A stretch of DNA of 64,000 bases, taken from the NCBI RefSeq assembly GCF_022539505.1, contig NC_061510.1:401246249-401310248 (forward strand), read 5' to 3'. The stretch is from Lolium rigidum (Eukaryota > Streptophyta > Magnoliopsida > Poales > Poaceae). Position numbers and translations under genes: made by a program. Each line of letters starts with the position of its first letter. Position 1 is the first letter of the stretch. Positions 23,035 to 37,127 of this stretch are shown here, piece by piece. Below the pieces are notes generated by a model. It made no database searches and had not been told where the DNA came from. It was given only the letters and a program-made list of their open reading frames with translations.

Positions 23035-24430
23035 TCAATCATCCTCGGAGGATTCCTCCGTATCTTCATCATCGTCAGACTCGGCGGGCTCAACATCATC
23101 ACTAGTGGGGCGCCGACGGCGAGAAGGACCGGGAAGCCCAAGCTGTTCAAATTCAGTCACATTGCCATGCTTAGAGAGCCATTGTTCTTCAGGAGTGATG
23201 ACCTCCTCAGATCCACTCTCAACAGGAATATCCAACTTGCGCATGATGAGCTTTGTGTTCCTCCTGTCCAATTTCCGCTCCCTATGAGCTTGATACTGAC
23301 GCCTGTTGATGTCAGACTTGAGACAGAACATCTTGGCCAACTTGGCCTCTATGCGAGCAACCCAACCATTGTCAGCAGGGGGAGCATACTCCATATCAGA
23401 GTCTTCTTGGGCAGAATCCTCATCATTGGGAAGACGAGGAGGATTAGCATGAGTCTTGACCTTGAGATCCTTGGCCTTGTGAGGTAGAAGAATAACCTCA
23501 TTAGAGAGATTGCCAAATTTAGCATTGGCCCAACGAGTGCATATGAAGAACATGAAGTAGGGAGCAAATACAGGAGCCTTGCGAGCAATAATGCATGCCC
23601 AAAACTCATTCCACAGAAAGTCCATCACATCAAGCTGAAGACCAGTGTCACGGTGCTGGTGAGAGAGATGTAACAAGTTCCCAAGGTACCCATAGATCTG
23701 ATCAACGCAGCCAACCTTGGGATTAAGTACCTCTCGGTAAATGCGGAGAAGGATGTCATACACCGGACGAAGGAATTTCTGAGAACCATATGTCACTTCT
23801 CCTTCAAGATAAAGATCAGCAAGGAGTGCCTTCTCAATGGGCTTGGGAGTGTTGTGAGCTCTAAAATATCCATCTTCATTGCCAGAGAGCACCGGATAAC
23901 CAAGACATGCTGCAAATTGGTCCCAAGTGCCATGCAACATGCGACCCTCTGTCATCCAAGTCATAGTCTTGGCATCATCATTGTCAACATAAACTGTGGC
24001 AAAGAATTGCCCAATCACATCCACACTGTAAGGATGATGAAACTTCATCAATGGAAAAAGACCAAACTGCTCACAAATATCTCGAGCTTCAGCAAAGTAG
24101 TTGGCGTGTCTATCCATGTGAGCAAAGTTGATGTGATGCATAGGAGCAACTTTATAGGTGGCATTGGCATAGAGATCATCAAAAATCTTCTCTTGATACT
24201 TAGTCCGAACAGCTCAGAGCAATTGGTGGCCTTGGGAGAGGTGTAGATGTTGGTCTGACGCAGCCGAGCATACTCATTATCTGGCCACTTCCCAATGGGC
24301 ATGCCTCTCAGCCTCCGGATGAGGTTAGCTCGAGGTTCAGCCGGAGCCGTATCCTTCTCCCGACGAGACGACTTCTTCATAGGTAGGATTTCAGCTTCAA
24401 AGTTGCTAGGTACCGCCCGTTTGCCCGAGC
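23035..24430 (-). pseudogene. Extra ORF of the copia-like element, plant-mobile-domain-like
   Basis: The main open stretch, 24141-23035 (368 codons), has no similarity to gag, protease or pol motifs. The pattern YSVDVIGQFFATVYVD followed by MTWMTEGRMLHGTWDQF resembles proteins annotated in grasses as transposon or plant-mobile-domain proteins. It has an alpha-helical, slightly basic middle and a very acidic C-terminus (about 23035-23110). Related coding sense continues upstream in another frame to about 24430 (a basic KKSSRREK stretch), so one indel near 24200 breaks it. It sits between the expected pol position and the 3' LTR, where some copia lineages carry an extra gene. Function unknown. 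Confidence 0.6.
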
Positions 24431-24591
24431 TAGAGCGATGAGAACCACCTGCACCTGTGAGAGCAATGGGTAGGAGGAGCATATGATAAGGTACACTAAA
24501 ACAAAGCAATTATGATGACCAAAGCATGGTGAATGAAATGTTCAAGATACAAGAGAAGAAGCTAAAAGAGATCTTGGAAACAGCTACACCG

Positions 24592-24715
24592 GCAGTGCCG
24601 GGGTGGTATGGGCGGCAGTGCCGGCCCAACCGGCAGTGCCGGTGAGACAGGAGCGGCAGTGCCGGCCCACCCGGCAGTGCCGGTGATCCAGGGGCGGAAG
24701 TGCCGGTCAACACGT
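24592..24715. repeat. Second cluster of CCGGCAGTGCCGG palindromes, internal
   Basis: Six copies of the same core as in the LTR array (the last one with GGAAGTGCC) lie upstream of the extra ORF, outside any recognisable LTR. Spacers differ from those in the LTR. Confidence 0.85.
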
Positions 24716-24785
24716 AAAAACTCCAGATCTGCTCTAGACTCAACCATTGTTCCTCAAACTTTCACAGCACAATGCACAAGATCAT

Positions 24786-26295
24786 TGATACGTCCATTTT
24801 GCATCACTATTTTGTATCATAATTTTCTGTTATTCATTGATATATTTCATATTTGGAGATGATATTTATGTTATTTCATCTATTTTGCATGTTTCATGAT
24901 TATTGGAGGATCGCGCACCGGAGCCAGGATTCTGCTGGAAAAAGCGCCGTCAGAATGCAATATTTCGGAAGATCAACAATTGCCAGAAATTATATGAAAA
25001 ATCCTATTTTTCCAGAAGACGAAGGGAGCCAAAAGGGGGAGCCGAGGAGGGCCGCCATGGGCCCACCTCATAGGCTAGCGCGGCCCAAGGCCTGGCTGCG
25101 CCGCCCTGTGAGGAGGGGGCCCACAGTCCCCTCTGGCCCCCTCTCCTTCGCGTACATCTTCGTCCCGAAAACCTAAGACCTGGAGGATAGTCGCGAGGAG
25201 TCACAGCCGCCTCTGCGGGGCGGAAAACACCAGAGAGAAAAGAGCTCTCCGGCAGGCTGAAATCTGCCGGGGAAATTCCCTCCCGAAGGGGGAAATCGAC
25301 GCCATCGTCACCGCCATCGAGCTGGACATCATCTCCATCACCATCGTCATCATCTCCATCATCATCACCGCCATCTCCACCGCTGCACCTCGTCACCGCT
25401 GTAACAATTAGGGTTGAATCTTGATTGTTTGATAGGGGAAACTCTTCCGGTATTGATCTCTACTTGTTATTGATGCTATTGAGTGAAACCATTGAACCAA
25501 GGTTTATGTTCAGATTGTTATTCATCATCATATCACCTCTGATCATGTTCCATATGATGTCTCGTGAGTAGTTCGTTTAGTTCTTGAGGACATGGGTGAA
25601 GTCTAAATGTTAGTAGTGAATTATGGTTGAGTAATATTCAATGTTATGATATTTAAGTTGTGGTGTTATTCTTCTAGTGGTGTCATGTGAACGTCGACTA
25701 CATGATACTTCACCTTTATGAGCCTAGGGGAATACATCTTGTACTCGTTTGCTAATTGCGGGGTTGCCGGAGTGACGAAACCTAAACCCCGTTGGTATAT
25801 CGATGCGGGAGGGATAGCGGGATCTCGAGTTTAAGGCTGTGGTTAGATTTATCTTAATTACTTTCTTGTAGTTGCGGATGCTTGCAAGGGGTATAATCAC
25901 AAGTATGTATTAGTCCTAGGAAGGGCGGTGCATTAGCATAGGTTCACCCACACAACACTTATCAAAACAATGAAGATTAACCAGCTATATGAAGCGAAAG
26001 CACTAGACTAAAATCCCTGTGTGTCCTCAAGAACGTTTGGTCATTATAAGTAAACAAACCGGCTTGTCCTTTGTGCTAAAAAGGATTGGGCCACTCGCTG
26101 CAATTATTACTCTCGCACTTTACTTACTCGTACTTTATTCACCTGTTACACTAAACCCCCTGAATACTTGTCTGTGAGCATTTAGAGTGAATCCTTCATC
26201 GAAACTGCTTGTCAGCACCTTCTGCTCCTCGTTGGGATCGACATTCTTACTTATCGAAAATACTACGATACACCCCCTATACTTGTGGGTCATCA
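24786..26295 (+). repeat. 5' LTR of copy A
   Basis: Starts TGATACGTCC, ends GGGTCATCA, 1510 bp. It aligns along its length with 42011-43419 and 56612-58127. Confidence 0.92.
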
Positions 26296-26306
26296 AGACT
26301 ATTTTC

Positions 26307-26325
26307 TGGCGCCGTTGCCGGGGAG
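26307..26325 (+). other. Primer-binding site of copy A
   Basis: TGGCGCCGTTGCCGGGGAG lies 11 bases after the LTR. It is the common primer-binding site of Athila-type elements, complementary to a tRNA 3' end (reported as tRNA-Asp for related elements). Confidence 0.8.
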
Positions 26326-29300
26326 TGAAGCGCTATTAGTAAGTGGAATTGGTAAGGAAAACTTTTACTGTTAGTGCTGATTTTATTTACTGCTCGCTGC
26401 TATAATTCATTATGGAGAGATCTTCTCTCGAATGCTTATTTGGAAAATCTACTACTACTGCAAAGGTAGTGGATGAGGCGCCGAGTGAGAAAGAGGTTCC
26501 ATACAAAATACCTATGAAAATTATTGAACGTGTTGTGGATAACCGTTATACGGGGGATGGAACTGTCCATCCCGGAGATCATTCATTGTTCTTACATGAA
26601 TTATGCGGTTTATTCAAGTGTGCAGGTATTGCTATGGATGAAGTGAGGAAGAAACTATTCTCTATATCGCTGTCTGGTAAAGCGGCGCATTGGTATAAAT
26701 TACTAGATGATGGGGATTCTCTTGAATGGAATGATATTGTGCCCGATTTTATTCTAAGTTCTATCCTCCAAGTGAAATTCACAAAGACCGGAACCGCATA
26801 TATAATTTTTGGCCTCATGATGGAGAGAGTATTGCCCAAGCTTGGGGAGATTGAAGTCTTTAATGCTCAAATGCCCCATTCATGAGCTTCCTGGTAATAT
26901 TATTATTGATAATTTCTATGCAAGACTTTCTTTTCAAGACAAGACCTTGCTGGATACTTCTTGTTCGGGATCATTTACACGCAACAAAGAAGAGTTTAAA
27001 AGGGACCTTCTTAATCGGATCCAGGAGAATACTGAAGGATGGGAGAACGACAAGGATAGAGAATCGGGTATAAATTATGATTATAAATGCATTGAAGCTT
27101 TTATGGATACTTGATAAATTTCGTAATATGAATGCTACTTATGGTCTTGATTCTCAAGTTGCTGCAAATCTTTATAAAGCTTTTGCCTCTCATTATGAAT
27201 TGCCTAAGAAGAATTTTGATAAGTTTCATGAACCGTATAAAGATAAAATTGATTCATCTATAAATAAATGTGTTGTAATTGAAACTGTGGATCATGTTAT
27301 TCCTGAAGCTTATATTGAAAAAACTCCTTTCCCTGCTAAAATGAAGGAGTACTCTGTTATAAATAGTGCGATTAATAAAAGTGAAAAGAAACCTGTAGAA
27401 CCTGAAGAGCAAATAAAAGTTGAACCCGCTATTGCAATAGTTAAAGATCTTGTGACTGAAAATGTGGAAGATGGTCATATTATTTTCTGTGAAGATGCTT
27501 CTAATATTGTTTCACATCCTAATAAGTCTAGGAAAGCTAGTGTTCCTATGCTCTCTGTTAGAATTGGTGATCATTGTTATTATGGTTTATGCGATATTGG
27601 TGCAAGTATTAGTGCTATTCCTTATGAGCTTTACACGGAGATTATGCACGAAATTGGTTCTTGTGAACTTGAAGATATTGATGTGGTTATTCGGCTGGCT
27701 AATAGAGAAACTATCTCTCCAATTGGTATTGTTCGAGATGTGGAAGTTCTATGTGGTAAGATTAAATATCCTGCTGACTTTTTGGTACTTGGTTCTGTTG
27801 CTAGTAAGTATTGTCCTATCATTTTTGGTAGACCTTTTCTAAATACTTGTGGAGCTGTTATAGATTGCAAGAAAGAGAAGATTTTGACTAAATTTGCTGG
27901 TGAATCTTATGAGTTTAATTTCTCTAAATTTGCCAAAACCCCTTATAAAGCTGATTCACATAATAATGATTTTAGAGTTGAACAGTGTGCATCTATTGCT
28001 CTTGCTCCTAATAATCCTTTGCAGCAACATTTGGAGAATAGTGAGAGTGGAGTTTTTAGGGAAGAAAGAAATGAGCTTGATGAAATTTTCCTTCGTCAAC
28101 CTATACTTAAACATGATTTACCGGTAGAAGATCTAGGTATAACATTGCCACCAAAAGAAGATCCTGTTTTTGATTTAAAACCATTGCCCGATGATCTTAA
28201 ATATGCTCATATTGATGATAAGAAAATATATCCTGTTATTATTAGTTCTAAGCTTTCAGAGATTGAGGAAGAGAGGTTATTGGAAATATTGAAGAAACAC
28301 CGAGGAGCTATTGGCTACACTCTTGATGACTTGAAGGGGATTTCTCCCTCTATTTGCCAACATGCCATTAATATGGAAGACGATGCAAAGCCTGTTGTTG
28401 AACATCAACGGCGTCTAATTCCTAAGATGAAGGATGTGGTAAGGAATGAGGTATTAAAACTTCTTGAAGCTGGTATTATATATCCTATTGCTGATAGTAG
28501 ATAGGTTAGTCCTGTGCATTGCGTTCCTAAGAAAGGAGGAATGACTGTTGTGCCTAATGACAATGATGAGCTCATACCTCAAAGAGTAGTTGTACGGTAT
28601 AGAATGTGCATTGATTATCGAAAAGTTAATAAGGTTACTAAGAAAGATCATTACCCTTTACCTTTTATTGATCAAATGTTAGAAAGGTTGTCTAAGAATA
28701 CTCATTTTTGCTTTCTTGATGGTTACTCTGGGTTTTCACAAATTGCTGTTAAAACTAGGGATCAAGAGAAAACCACTTTCACTTGTCCCTATGGAACTTA
28801 TGCTTATAGACGTATGCCTTTTGGTTTATGCAATGCTCATGCTACTTTTCAAAGATGCATGTCTGCTATTTTTCATGGTTTTTGCGAGAGTATTGTAGAG
28901 GTATTCATGGATGATTTCTCTGTCTATGGGAATTCTTTTGATAATTGCTTGCGGAACCTTGATAAAGTTCTGCAGAGATGTGAAGAAACTAACCTTGTTC
29001 TTAATTGGGAGAAATGCCACTTTATGGTTAATGAAGGAATTGTATTGGGACATAAAATTTCCGAGAGAGGTATTGAAGTTGATAGAGCTAAAGTTGAAGC
29101 AATTGAGAAGATGCCCTATCCTAGGGATGTTAAAGGTATTCGTAGTGTTCTTGGTCATGCTTGGATTTTATAGGAGATTTATTAAAGACTTCTCCAAGAT
29201 TTCAAAACCTCTTACTAATCTTCTTCAAAAAGATGTACCTTTTGTTTTTGATGATGATTGTAAGGAGGCTTTTGAAACTCTAAAGAAAGCCTTAACAAGC

Positions 29301-30551
29301 TTGCTCCTATAGTTGAACCTCCTGATTGGAACTTACCTTTTGAAATTATGTGTGATGCTAGTGATTTTGCTTGTAGGTGCTGTTCTTGGACAGCGAGTAG
29401 ATAAAAAATTGAATGTTATTCATTATGCTAGTAAAACTCTTGATGCTGCTCAAAGAAATTATGCTACAACTGAAAAAAAATTGTTAGCGGTAGTCTTTGC
29501 TTGTGACAAGTTTAGATCCTATATTGTTGATTCAAAAGTTACAATTCATACTGATCATGCTGCAATTAGATACCTAATGCAAAAGAAAGATGCTAAGCCA
29601 AGGCTTATTAGATGGGTGCTTCATTTGCAAGAATTTGATTTGCATATTATAGATAGGAAAGGTGTTGATAATCCTGTTGCTGATAATTTATCTAGATTGG
29701 AAAATATTGCTTATGATCCTGTTCCTGTTAATGATAGTTTTCCAAATGAACAATTGGCTGTAATAAAGGTGAGCTCGCGAGATAGCCCTTGGTATGCTGA
29801 TTATGCTAACTTTATTGTTTCCAAGTACTTGCCTCCAACCTTTTCAGCTCAGCAAAGGAGGAAATTCTTTTATGATTTGAGGCATTATTTTTGGGATGAC
29901 CCACACTTATATAAAGAAGGAGTGGATGGTATTACGCGAAGATGTGTTCCCGAATATGAACAACAAGAGATATTGAGTAAATGTCATGGTAGTGCTTATG
30001 GAGGACATCACGCCGGAGATAGAACCACGCAAAAGGTTCTACAATCAGGTTTTTATTGGCCAACTCTCTTCAAAGATGCAAGGAAGTTTATTTTATCTTG
30101 TGATGAATGTCAAAGGGTTGGTAATATCTCCAGACGTAATGAAATGCCTATGAATTATACTCTTGTTATTGAACCATTCGATTGTTGGGGGTTTGACTTC
30201 ATGGGACCTTTCCCTACTTCAGAAGGTAACACTCATATACTTGTTGCTGTTGATTATGTTACTAAATGGGTGGAAGCCATACCCACAAAAAGTGTTGATG
30301 GTGAGACTTCTTTAAGAATGCTTTTAGATATTATTTTTCCTAGATTTGGAGTTCCTAGATATCTTATGACTGATGGAGGTTCTCATTTTATTCATGGTGG
30401 TTTTAGAAAAACTCTTGCTAAATATGGTATTAATCATAGAATTGCTTCTGCTTATCATCCTCAAACTAGTGGGCAAGTAGAACTATCAAATAGAGAGATT
30501 AAATCTATCTTGCAAAAGACTGTTAATAAATCTAGAAAGAATTGGGCTAGT

Positions 30552-32181
30552 TGCTAGCGCGTAGTTGACGTGGGCGTAGTAGCTTCCTTGTGACGGTAAA
30601 GCACTCGTCCGTTGGGAACCCCAAGAGGAAGGTATGATGTCGTATAGCAGCAAGTTTTCCCTCAGTAAGAAACCAAGGTTTAATCGAACCAGTAGGAGTC
30701 AAGAAGCACGTTGAAGGTTGTTGGTGACGGAGTGTAGTGCGGCGCAACACCAGGGATTCCGGCGCCAACGTGGAACCTGCACAACACAACCAAAGTACTT
30801 TGCCCCAACGAAACGGTGAGGTTGTCAATCTCACCGAGCTTGCTGTAACAAAGGATTAGATGTATAGTGTGGATGATGATTGTTTGCGAGAGAACGAGTA
30901 GAAACGAGTATTGCGAGTAGATTGTATTCGATGTAAAAGAATGGACCGGGGTCCACAGTTCACTAGAGGTGTCTCTCCCATAAGAAATAGCATATTGGGT
31001 AAACAAATTACAGTTGGGCAATTGACAAATAGAGAGGGCATGACAATGCACATACATGACATGATGAGTATTGTGAGATTTAATTGGGCATTACGACAAA
31101 GTACATAGACCGCTATCCGAGCATGCATCTATGCCTAAAAAGTCCACTTTCGGGTTATCATCCGAACCCCTTCCGGTATTAAGTTGTAAACAACATACAA
31201 TTGCATTAAGTATGGTGCGTAATGTAATCAATAACTATATCCTCGAACATAGCATCAATGTTTTATCCCTAGTGGCAACAGCACATCCATAATCTTAGAG
31301 GTTGTTGTCACTCCCCCAGATTCACGGAGACATGAACCCACTATCGAGCATAAATACTCCCTCTTGGAGTTACAAGCAATGACTTGGCCAGAGCCTCTAC
31401 TAGCAACGGAGAGCATGCAAGATCATAAACAACACATAGATAGATTGATAATCAACATAACATAGTATTCTCTATTCATCGGATCCCAACAAACACACAT
31501 GTAGCATTACAGATAGATGATCTTGATCATGATAGGCAGCTCACAAGATCAGACAATGATAGCACAATGGGGAGAAGACAACCATCTAGCTACTGCTATG
31601 GACCCATAGTCCAGGGGTGAACTACTCACTCATCAATCCGGAGGCGACCATGGCGGTGTAGAGTCCTCCGGGAGATGATTCCCCTCTCCGGCAGGGTGCC
31701 GGAGGTGATCTCCAGAATCCCCCGAGATGGGATTGGCGGCGGCGGCGTCTCAGTATGTTTTCTCGTATCGTGGCTCTCGGTACTGGGGGTTTCTCGACGA
31801 AGGCTTTAAGTAGGCGGAAGGGCAACGCGGGGGGCCACACGAGGGCCCCACACGACAGGGCCGCGCGGCCAAGCCCTAGGCCGCGCCGCCCTGTTGTGGC
31901 GGCGCCTCGTGGCCCCACTTCCTTCCCCCTCAGGTGTTCTGGAAGCTTCGTCCAAAAATAGGACCCTGGGCGTTGATTTCGTCCAACTCCGAGAATATTT
32001 CCTTACTAGGATTTCTGAAACCAAAAATAGCAGAAAACAACAACTGGCTCTTCGGCATCTTGTTAATAGGTTAGTGCCGGAAAATGCATAATAATGACAT
32101 ATAATGTGTATAAAACATGTGAGTATCATCATAAAAGTAGCATGGAACATAAGAAATTATAGATACGTTTGAGACGTATCA
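30552..32181 (-). repeat. 3' LTR of the nested element
   Basis: In element sense starts TGATACGTCTCAAACG and ends GCTAGCA, 1630 bp. Its start resembles the start of the solo LTR at 45-1493. Confidence 0.9.
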
Positions 32182-34780
32182 AGCATCCCCAAGCTTAGTT
32201 CCTACTCGTCCCGAGTAGGTAAACGATAACAAAGATAATTTCTTAGTGACAATGCTACCAACATAATCTTGATCATACTATTGTAAGCACATGTAATGAA
32301 TGCAGCGATCGAAACAATGGTAAATGACATGAGTAAACAAGCTGAATCATAAAGCAAAGACTTTTCATGAATAGTACTTAAAGACAAGCATCAATAAGTC
32401 TTGCATAAGAGTTAACTCATAAAGCAATAATTCAAAGTAGAAAGTATTGAAGCAACACAAAGGAAGATAAAGTTTCAGCGGTTGCTTTCAACTTGTAACA
32501 TGTATATCTCATGGATATTGTCAACATAGAGTAATATAACAAGTGCAATATGCAAGTATGTAGGAATCAATGCACAGTTCACACAAGTGTTTGCTTCTTA
32601 AGGTGGAGAGAAATAGGTGAACTGACTCAACATAAAAGTAAAAGAATGGTCCTTCAAAGAGGAAAGCATCGATTGCTATATTTGTGCTAGAGATTTTATT
32701 TTGAAAACAAGAAACAATTTTGTCAACGGTAGTAATAAAGCATATGAGTTATGTAAATTATATCCTACAAGTTGCAAGCCTCATGCATAGTATACTAATA
32801 GTGCCCGCACCTTGTCCTAATTAGCTTGGATTTACATGGATTATCATAGCATAGCACATGTTTCAACCAAGTGTCACAAAGGGGTACCTCTATGCCGCCT
32901 GTACAAAGGTCTAAGGAGAAAGCTCGCATTAGATTTCTCGCTTTTGATTATTCTCAACTTAGACATCCATACCGGGACAACATAGACAACAGATAATGGA
33001 ATCCTCTTTGATGCATAAGCATTCAACAACAAATAATATTCTCATAAGAGATTGAGTTTTGTTGTCCAAACTGAAACTTCCACCATGGATCATGGCTTTA
33101 GTTAGCGGCCCAATGTTCTTCTCTAACAATATGCATACTCAAACCATTTGATCATGATAAATCACTCTTACTTCGAGACAAGACGAACATGCATAGCAAC
33201 TCACATGATATTCAACAAAGAAATAGTTGATGGCGTCCCCGAAACATGGTTATCGCACAACAAGCAACTTAATAAGAGATAAAGTGCATAAGTACATATT
33301 CAATACCACAATAGTTTTTAAGCTATTTGTCCCATGAGCTATATATTGTAAAGGTAAAGAATGGAAATTTTAAAGGTAGCACTCAAGCAATATACTTTGG
33401 AATGGCGGAGAAATACCATGTGGTAGGTAGGTATGGTGGACACAAATGGCATAGTGGTTGGCTCAAGGATTTTGGATGCATGAGAAGTATTCCCTCTCGA
33501 TACAAGGTTTAGGCTAGCAAGGTTATTTGAAACAAACACAAGGATGAACCGGTACAGCAAAACTCACATAAAAGACATATTGTAAACATTATAAGACTCT
33601 ATACCGTCTTCCTTGTTGTTCAAACTCAATACTAGAAATTATCTAGACCTTAGAGAAACAAAACATGCAAATCAGATTTTAGCATGCTCTATGTATTTCT
33701 TCATTAATAAGTGCAAAGTATATGATGCAAGAGCTTAAACATGAGCACAACAATTGCCAAGTATCGCATTATTCATGGTGTTATACCAATTACCACATAT
33801 ATCATTTTCCAATTCCAACCATATAACAATTTAACGAAGAAGAAACTTCGCCATGAATACTATGAGTAAAGCCCAAAGACATACTTGTCCATATGCAACA
33901 GCGGAGCGTGTCTCTCTCCCATACAATGAATGCTAGGATCCATTTTATTCAAACAAAACAAAAACAAAAACAAACAGACGCTCCAAGCAAAGTACATAAG
34001 ATGTGACGGAATAAAAATATAGTTTCGGGGAGGAACTCGATAATGTTGTCGATGAAGAAGGGATGCCTTGGGCATCCCCAAGCTTAAACGCTTGAGTCTT
34101 CTTGATATATGCTGGGGTGAACCACCGGGGCATCCCCAAGCTTAGAGCTTTCACTCTCCTTGATCATGGTGTATATCATCCTCCTCTCTTGACCCTTGAA
34201 AACTTCCTCCACACCAAACTTAAAGCAACTCATTAGAGGGTTAGTGCACAATTAAAATTCATATATTCAGAGGTGACACAATCATTCTTTATACTTCTGG
34301 ATATTGCACAAAGCTACTGAAAGTCATTGGAACAAAGAAATCCATCTAACATAGCAAAACAGGCAATGCAAAATAAAAGGCAGAATCTGTCAAAACAGAA
34401 CAGTTCGTAAAGACGAATTTCTAACAGGCACCAGACTTGCTCAAATGAAAAAACTTAAAACTAATGAAAGTTGCGTACATATCTGAGGATCACTCACGTA
34501 AATTGGCATAATTTTCTGAGTTTCCTACAGATAATTAGACCCAGATTCGTGACAGCAAAGAAAACTGTTTCTGCGCAGTAATCCAAATCTAGTATCATAC
34601 TTCTATTAGAGACTTTACTTGGCACAACAATGCAATAAAACTAAGATAAGGAGAGGTTGCTACAGTAGTAAAAAACTTCCAAGACTCAAATATAAAATAA
34701 AATTACTGTAGTAAAAACATGGGTTGTCTCCCATAAGCGCTTTTCTTTAACGCCTTTCAGCTAGGCGCAGAAAGTGTGCA
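32182..34780 (-). other. Long noncoding 3' part of the nested element
   Basis: About 2.6 kb that takes the place of pol, without convincing ORFs. The polypurine tract AAGCTTGGGGATGCT is the complement of 32182-32196, right next to the LTR. Two more copies of AAGCTTGGGGATGCC occur on the same strand as the complements of 34071-34085 and 34129-34143. Confidence 0.75.
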
Positions 34781-36902
34781 TCAAGTAACATCAAGAGACG
34801 AAGCATCAACATCATAATTTGTTCTAATAATAGAATCAAAAGGTAACTTCATTCTCTTTCTAGGGAAGTGTTCCATACCTTTCTTGAGAGGAAATTGATA
34901 TTTAATATTACCTTCCTTCATATCAATGGTAGCACCAACGAGTTCGAAGAAAAGGTCTTCCCAATATAATGGGACAAGATGCATTGCATTCAATATCCAA
35001 GACAACAAAATCAACGGGGACAAGGTTATTGTTAACGGTAATGCGAACATTATCAACTTTCCCCAAAGGTTTCTTTGTAGAGTTATCAGCAAGATTAACA
35101 TCCAAATAACAATTTTTCAATGGTGGCAAGTCAAGCATATTATAGATTTTCTTAGGCATAACGGAAATACTTGCACCAAGATCACATAAAGCATTACAAC
35201 CAAAGTCATTAACCTTCATCTTAATGATGGGCTCCCAACCATCTTCTAGCTTCCTAGGAATAGAAGTTTCGCGTTCTAATTTCTCTTCTCTAGCTTTTAT
35301 GAGAGCATTTGTAATATGTTTTGTGAAAGCCAAATTTATAGCACTAGCATTAGGACTTTTAGCAAGTTTTTGTAAGAACTTTATAACTTCAGAGATATGA
35401 CAATCATCAAAATCTAAACCATTATGATCTAAAGCAATGGGATCATTGTCCCCAATGTTGGAAAAAATTTCAGCAGTTTTATCACAGGCAGTTTCAGCAG
35501 TTTTAGCAGTTTCGAGCGAGTTTTGCTCGCTTTGCATTAGAAGTGGAAACATTGCTAACACCAATTATTTTACCATTGATAGTAGGAGGTGCAGCAACAT
35601 GTGGAGCATTTGCATTGCTAGTGGTGGTAATAGTCCAAACTTTAGCTACATTATTTTCTTTAGCTAGTTTTTCATTTTCTTCTCTTTCCCACCTAGCATG
35701 CAGTTCAGCCATTAATCTTATATTCTCATTAATTCTAACTTGTATGGCATTTGCTGTAGTAACAATTTTATTTTCATTATCCCTATTAGGCATAACTTTC
35801 AATTTCAAAAGATCAACATCAGCGGCAAGACTATCAACTTTAGAAGCAAGCATATCAATTTTCCCAAGCTTTTCTTCAACAGATTTATTAAAAGCAGTTT
35901 GGGTACTAATAAATTCTTTAAGCATGGCTTCAAGACCAGAGGGTGTATTCCTATTATTGTTGTAAGAATTCCCATAAGAATTACCATAGCCGTTGCCATT
36001 ATTATAAGGATATGGCCTATAGTTGTTACTAGAATTGTTCCGGTAAGCATTGTTGTTGAAATTATTATTTTTAATGTAGTTTACATCAATATGTTCTTCT
36101 TGTGCAACCAATGAAGCTAACGGAACATTATTAGGATCAACATTTGTCCTATCATTCACAAGTATAGACATAATAGCATCAATCTTATCACTCAAGGAAG
36201 AGGTTTCTTCGACAGAATTTACCTTCTTACCTTGTGGAGCTCTTTCCATGTGCCATTCAGAGTAATTAATCATCATATTATCAAGAAGCTTTGTTGCTTC
36301 ACCAAGAGTGATGGACATAAAGGTACCTCCAGCAGCTGAATCCAATAGGTTCCGCGAAGAAAAATTCAGTCCTTCATAAAAGGTTTGGATGATCATCCAA
36401 GTAGTCAGTCCATGGGTTGGGCAATTTTTAACCAAAGATTTCATTCTTTCCCATGCTTGTGCAACATGCTCGAGTATCTAATTGTTTAAAATTCATTATG
36501 CTACTCCTCAAAGATATAATTTTAGCAGGGGGATAATATCTACCAATAAAAGCATCCTTGCATTTAGTCCATGAATCAATACTATTCTTAGGCGAGAGAT
36601 AGCAACCAATCTTTAGCTCTTCCTCTTAATGAGAAAGGGAACAATTTTAATTTTATTATGTCACCATCTACATCTTTATACTTTTGCATTTCACAAAGTT
36701 CAACAAAATTATTGAGATGGGCAGCGAGCATCATCGGAACTAACACCGAGAAAATTGCTCTCGCATAACAAGATTCGATAAAGCGAGGTTTAATTTCAAA
36801 GAATTCCGCTGTAGTAGCGGATGGAGCAATAGGTGTGCATAAGAAATCATTATTATTTGTGGTTGTGAAGTCACACAACTTAGTATTTTCAGGAGTGGCC
36901 AT
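34781..36902 (-). pseudogene. gag-protease of the nested element
   Basis: gag starts at the ATG 36902 (MATPENTKLCDF), runs through a capsid part ending RGRAKDWLLSLA near 36590, and continues after a frameshift from about 36444. It includes an Asn/Tyr-rich stretch (about 35930-36060) and a coiled segment. The protease follows with CDLGASISVMP near 35135-35180 and IILGRPFLRT near 34940-34970. A last frameshift lies near 34930, and the end is at 34781. gag would form the particle and protease would cleave it; polymerase functions would have to come from another element. Confidence 0.85.
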
Positions 36903-37127
36903 TTTAGCAATAGTAAATAAAGTAAACTAGATAAAATAAGTGCAAGTAACTAATTTTTTTGTGTTTTTGATATAGCAAACAAGATAGCAAATAAAGTAAA
37001 ACTAGCAACTAATTTATTTTTGTATTTTGTTTTAGTGCAGCAAACAAAGTAGTAAATAAAATAAAGCAAGACAAAAACAAAGTAAAGAGATTGCGATGTG
37101 GAGACTCCCCTTGCAGCGTGTCTTGAT

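Larger units (their letters stand above)
21214..24785 (-). mobile_element. Copia-like LTR element without visible pol, truncated
   Basis: On the minus strand the order is: a palindrome cluster (24711-24592), one extra ORF (about 24430-23035), noncoding sequence, a polypurine tract (rc of 22377-22390, AAAAAGGGGGAGAT) and a 3' LTR (22376-21214). The LTR starts TGAAAG and ends CTTTCA, and has the C-run near its end typical of several grass copia-like families. Copy A of the gypsy element inserted at 24785/24786 and removed or displaced the 5' half. No integrase or reverse transcriptase is seen in what remains. Superfamily assignment rests on LTR style only. Confidence 0.7.
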
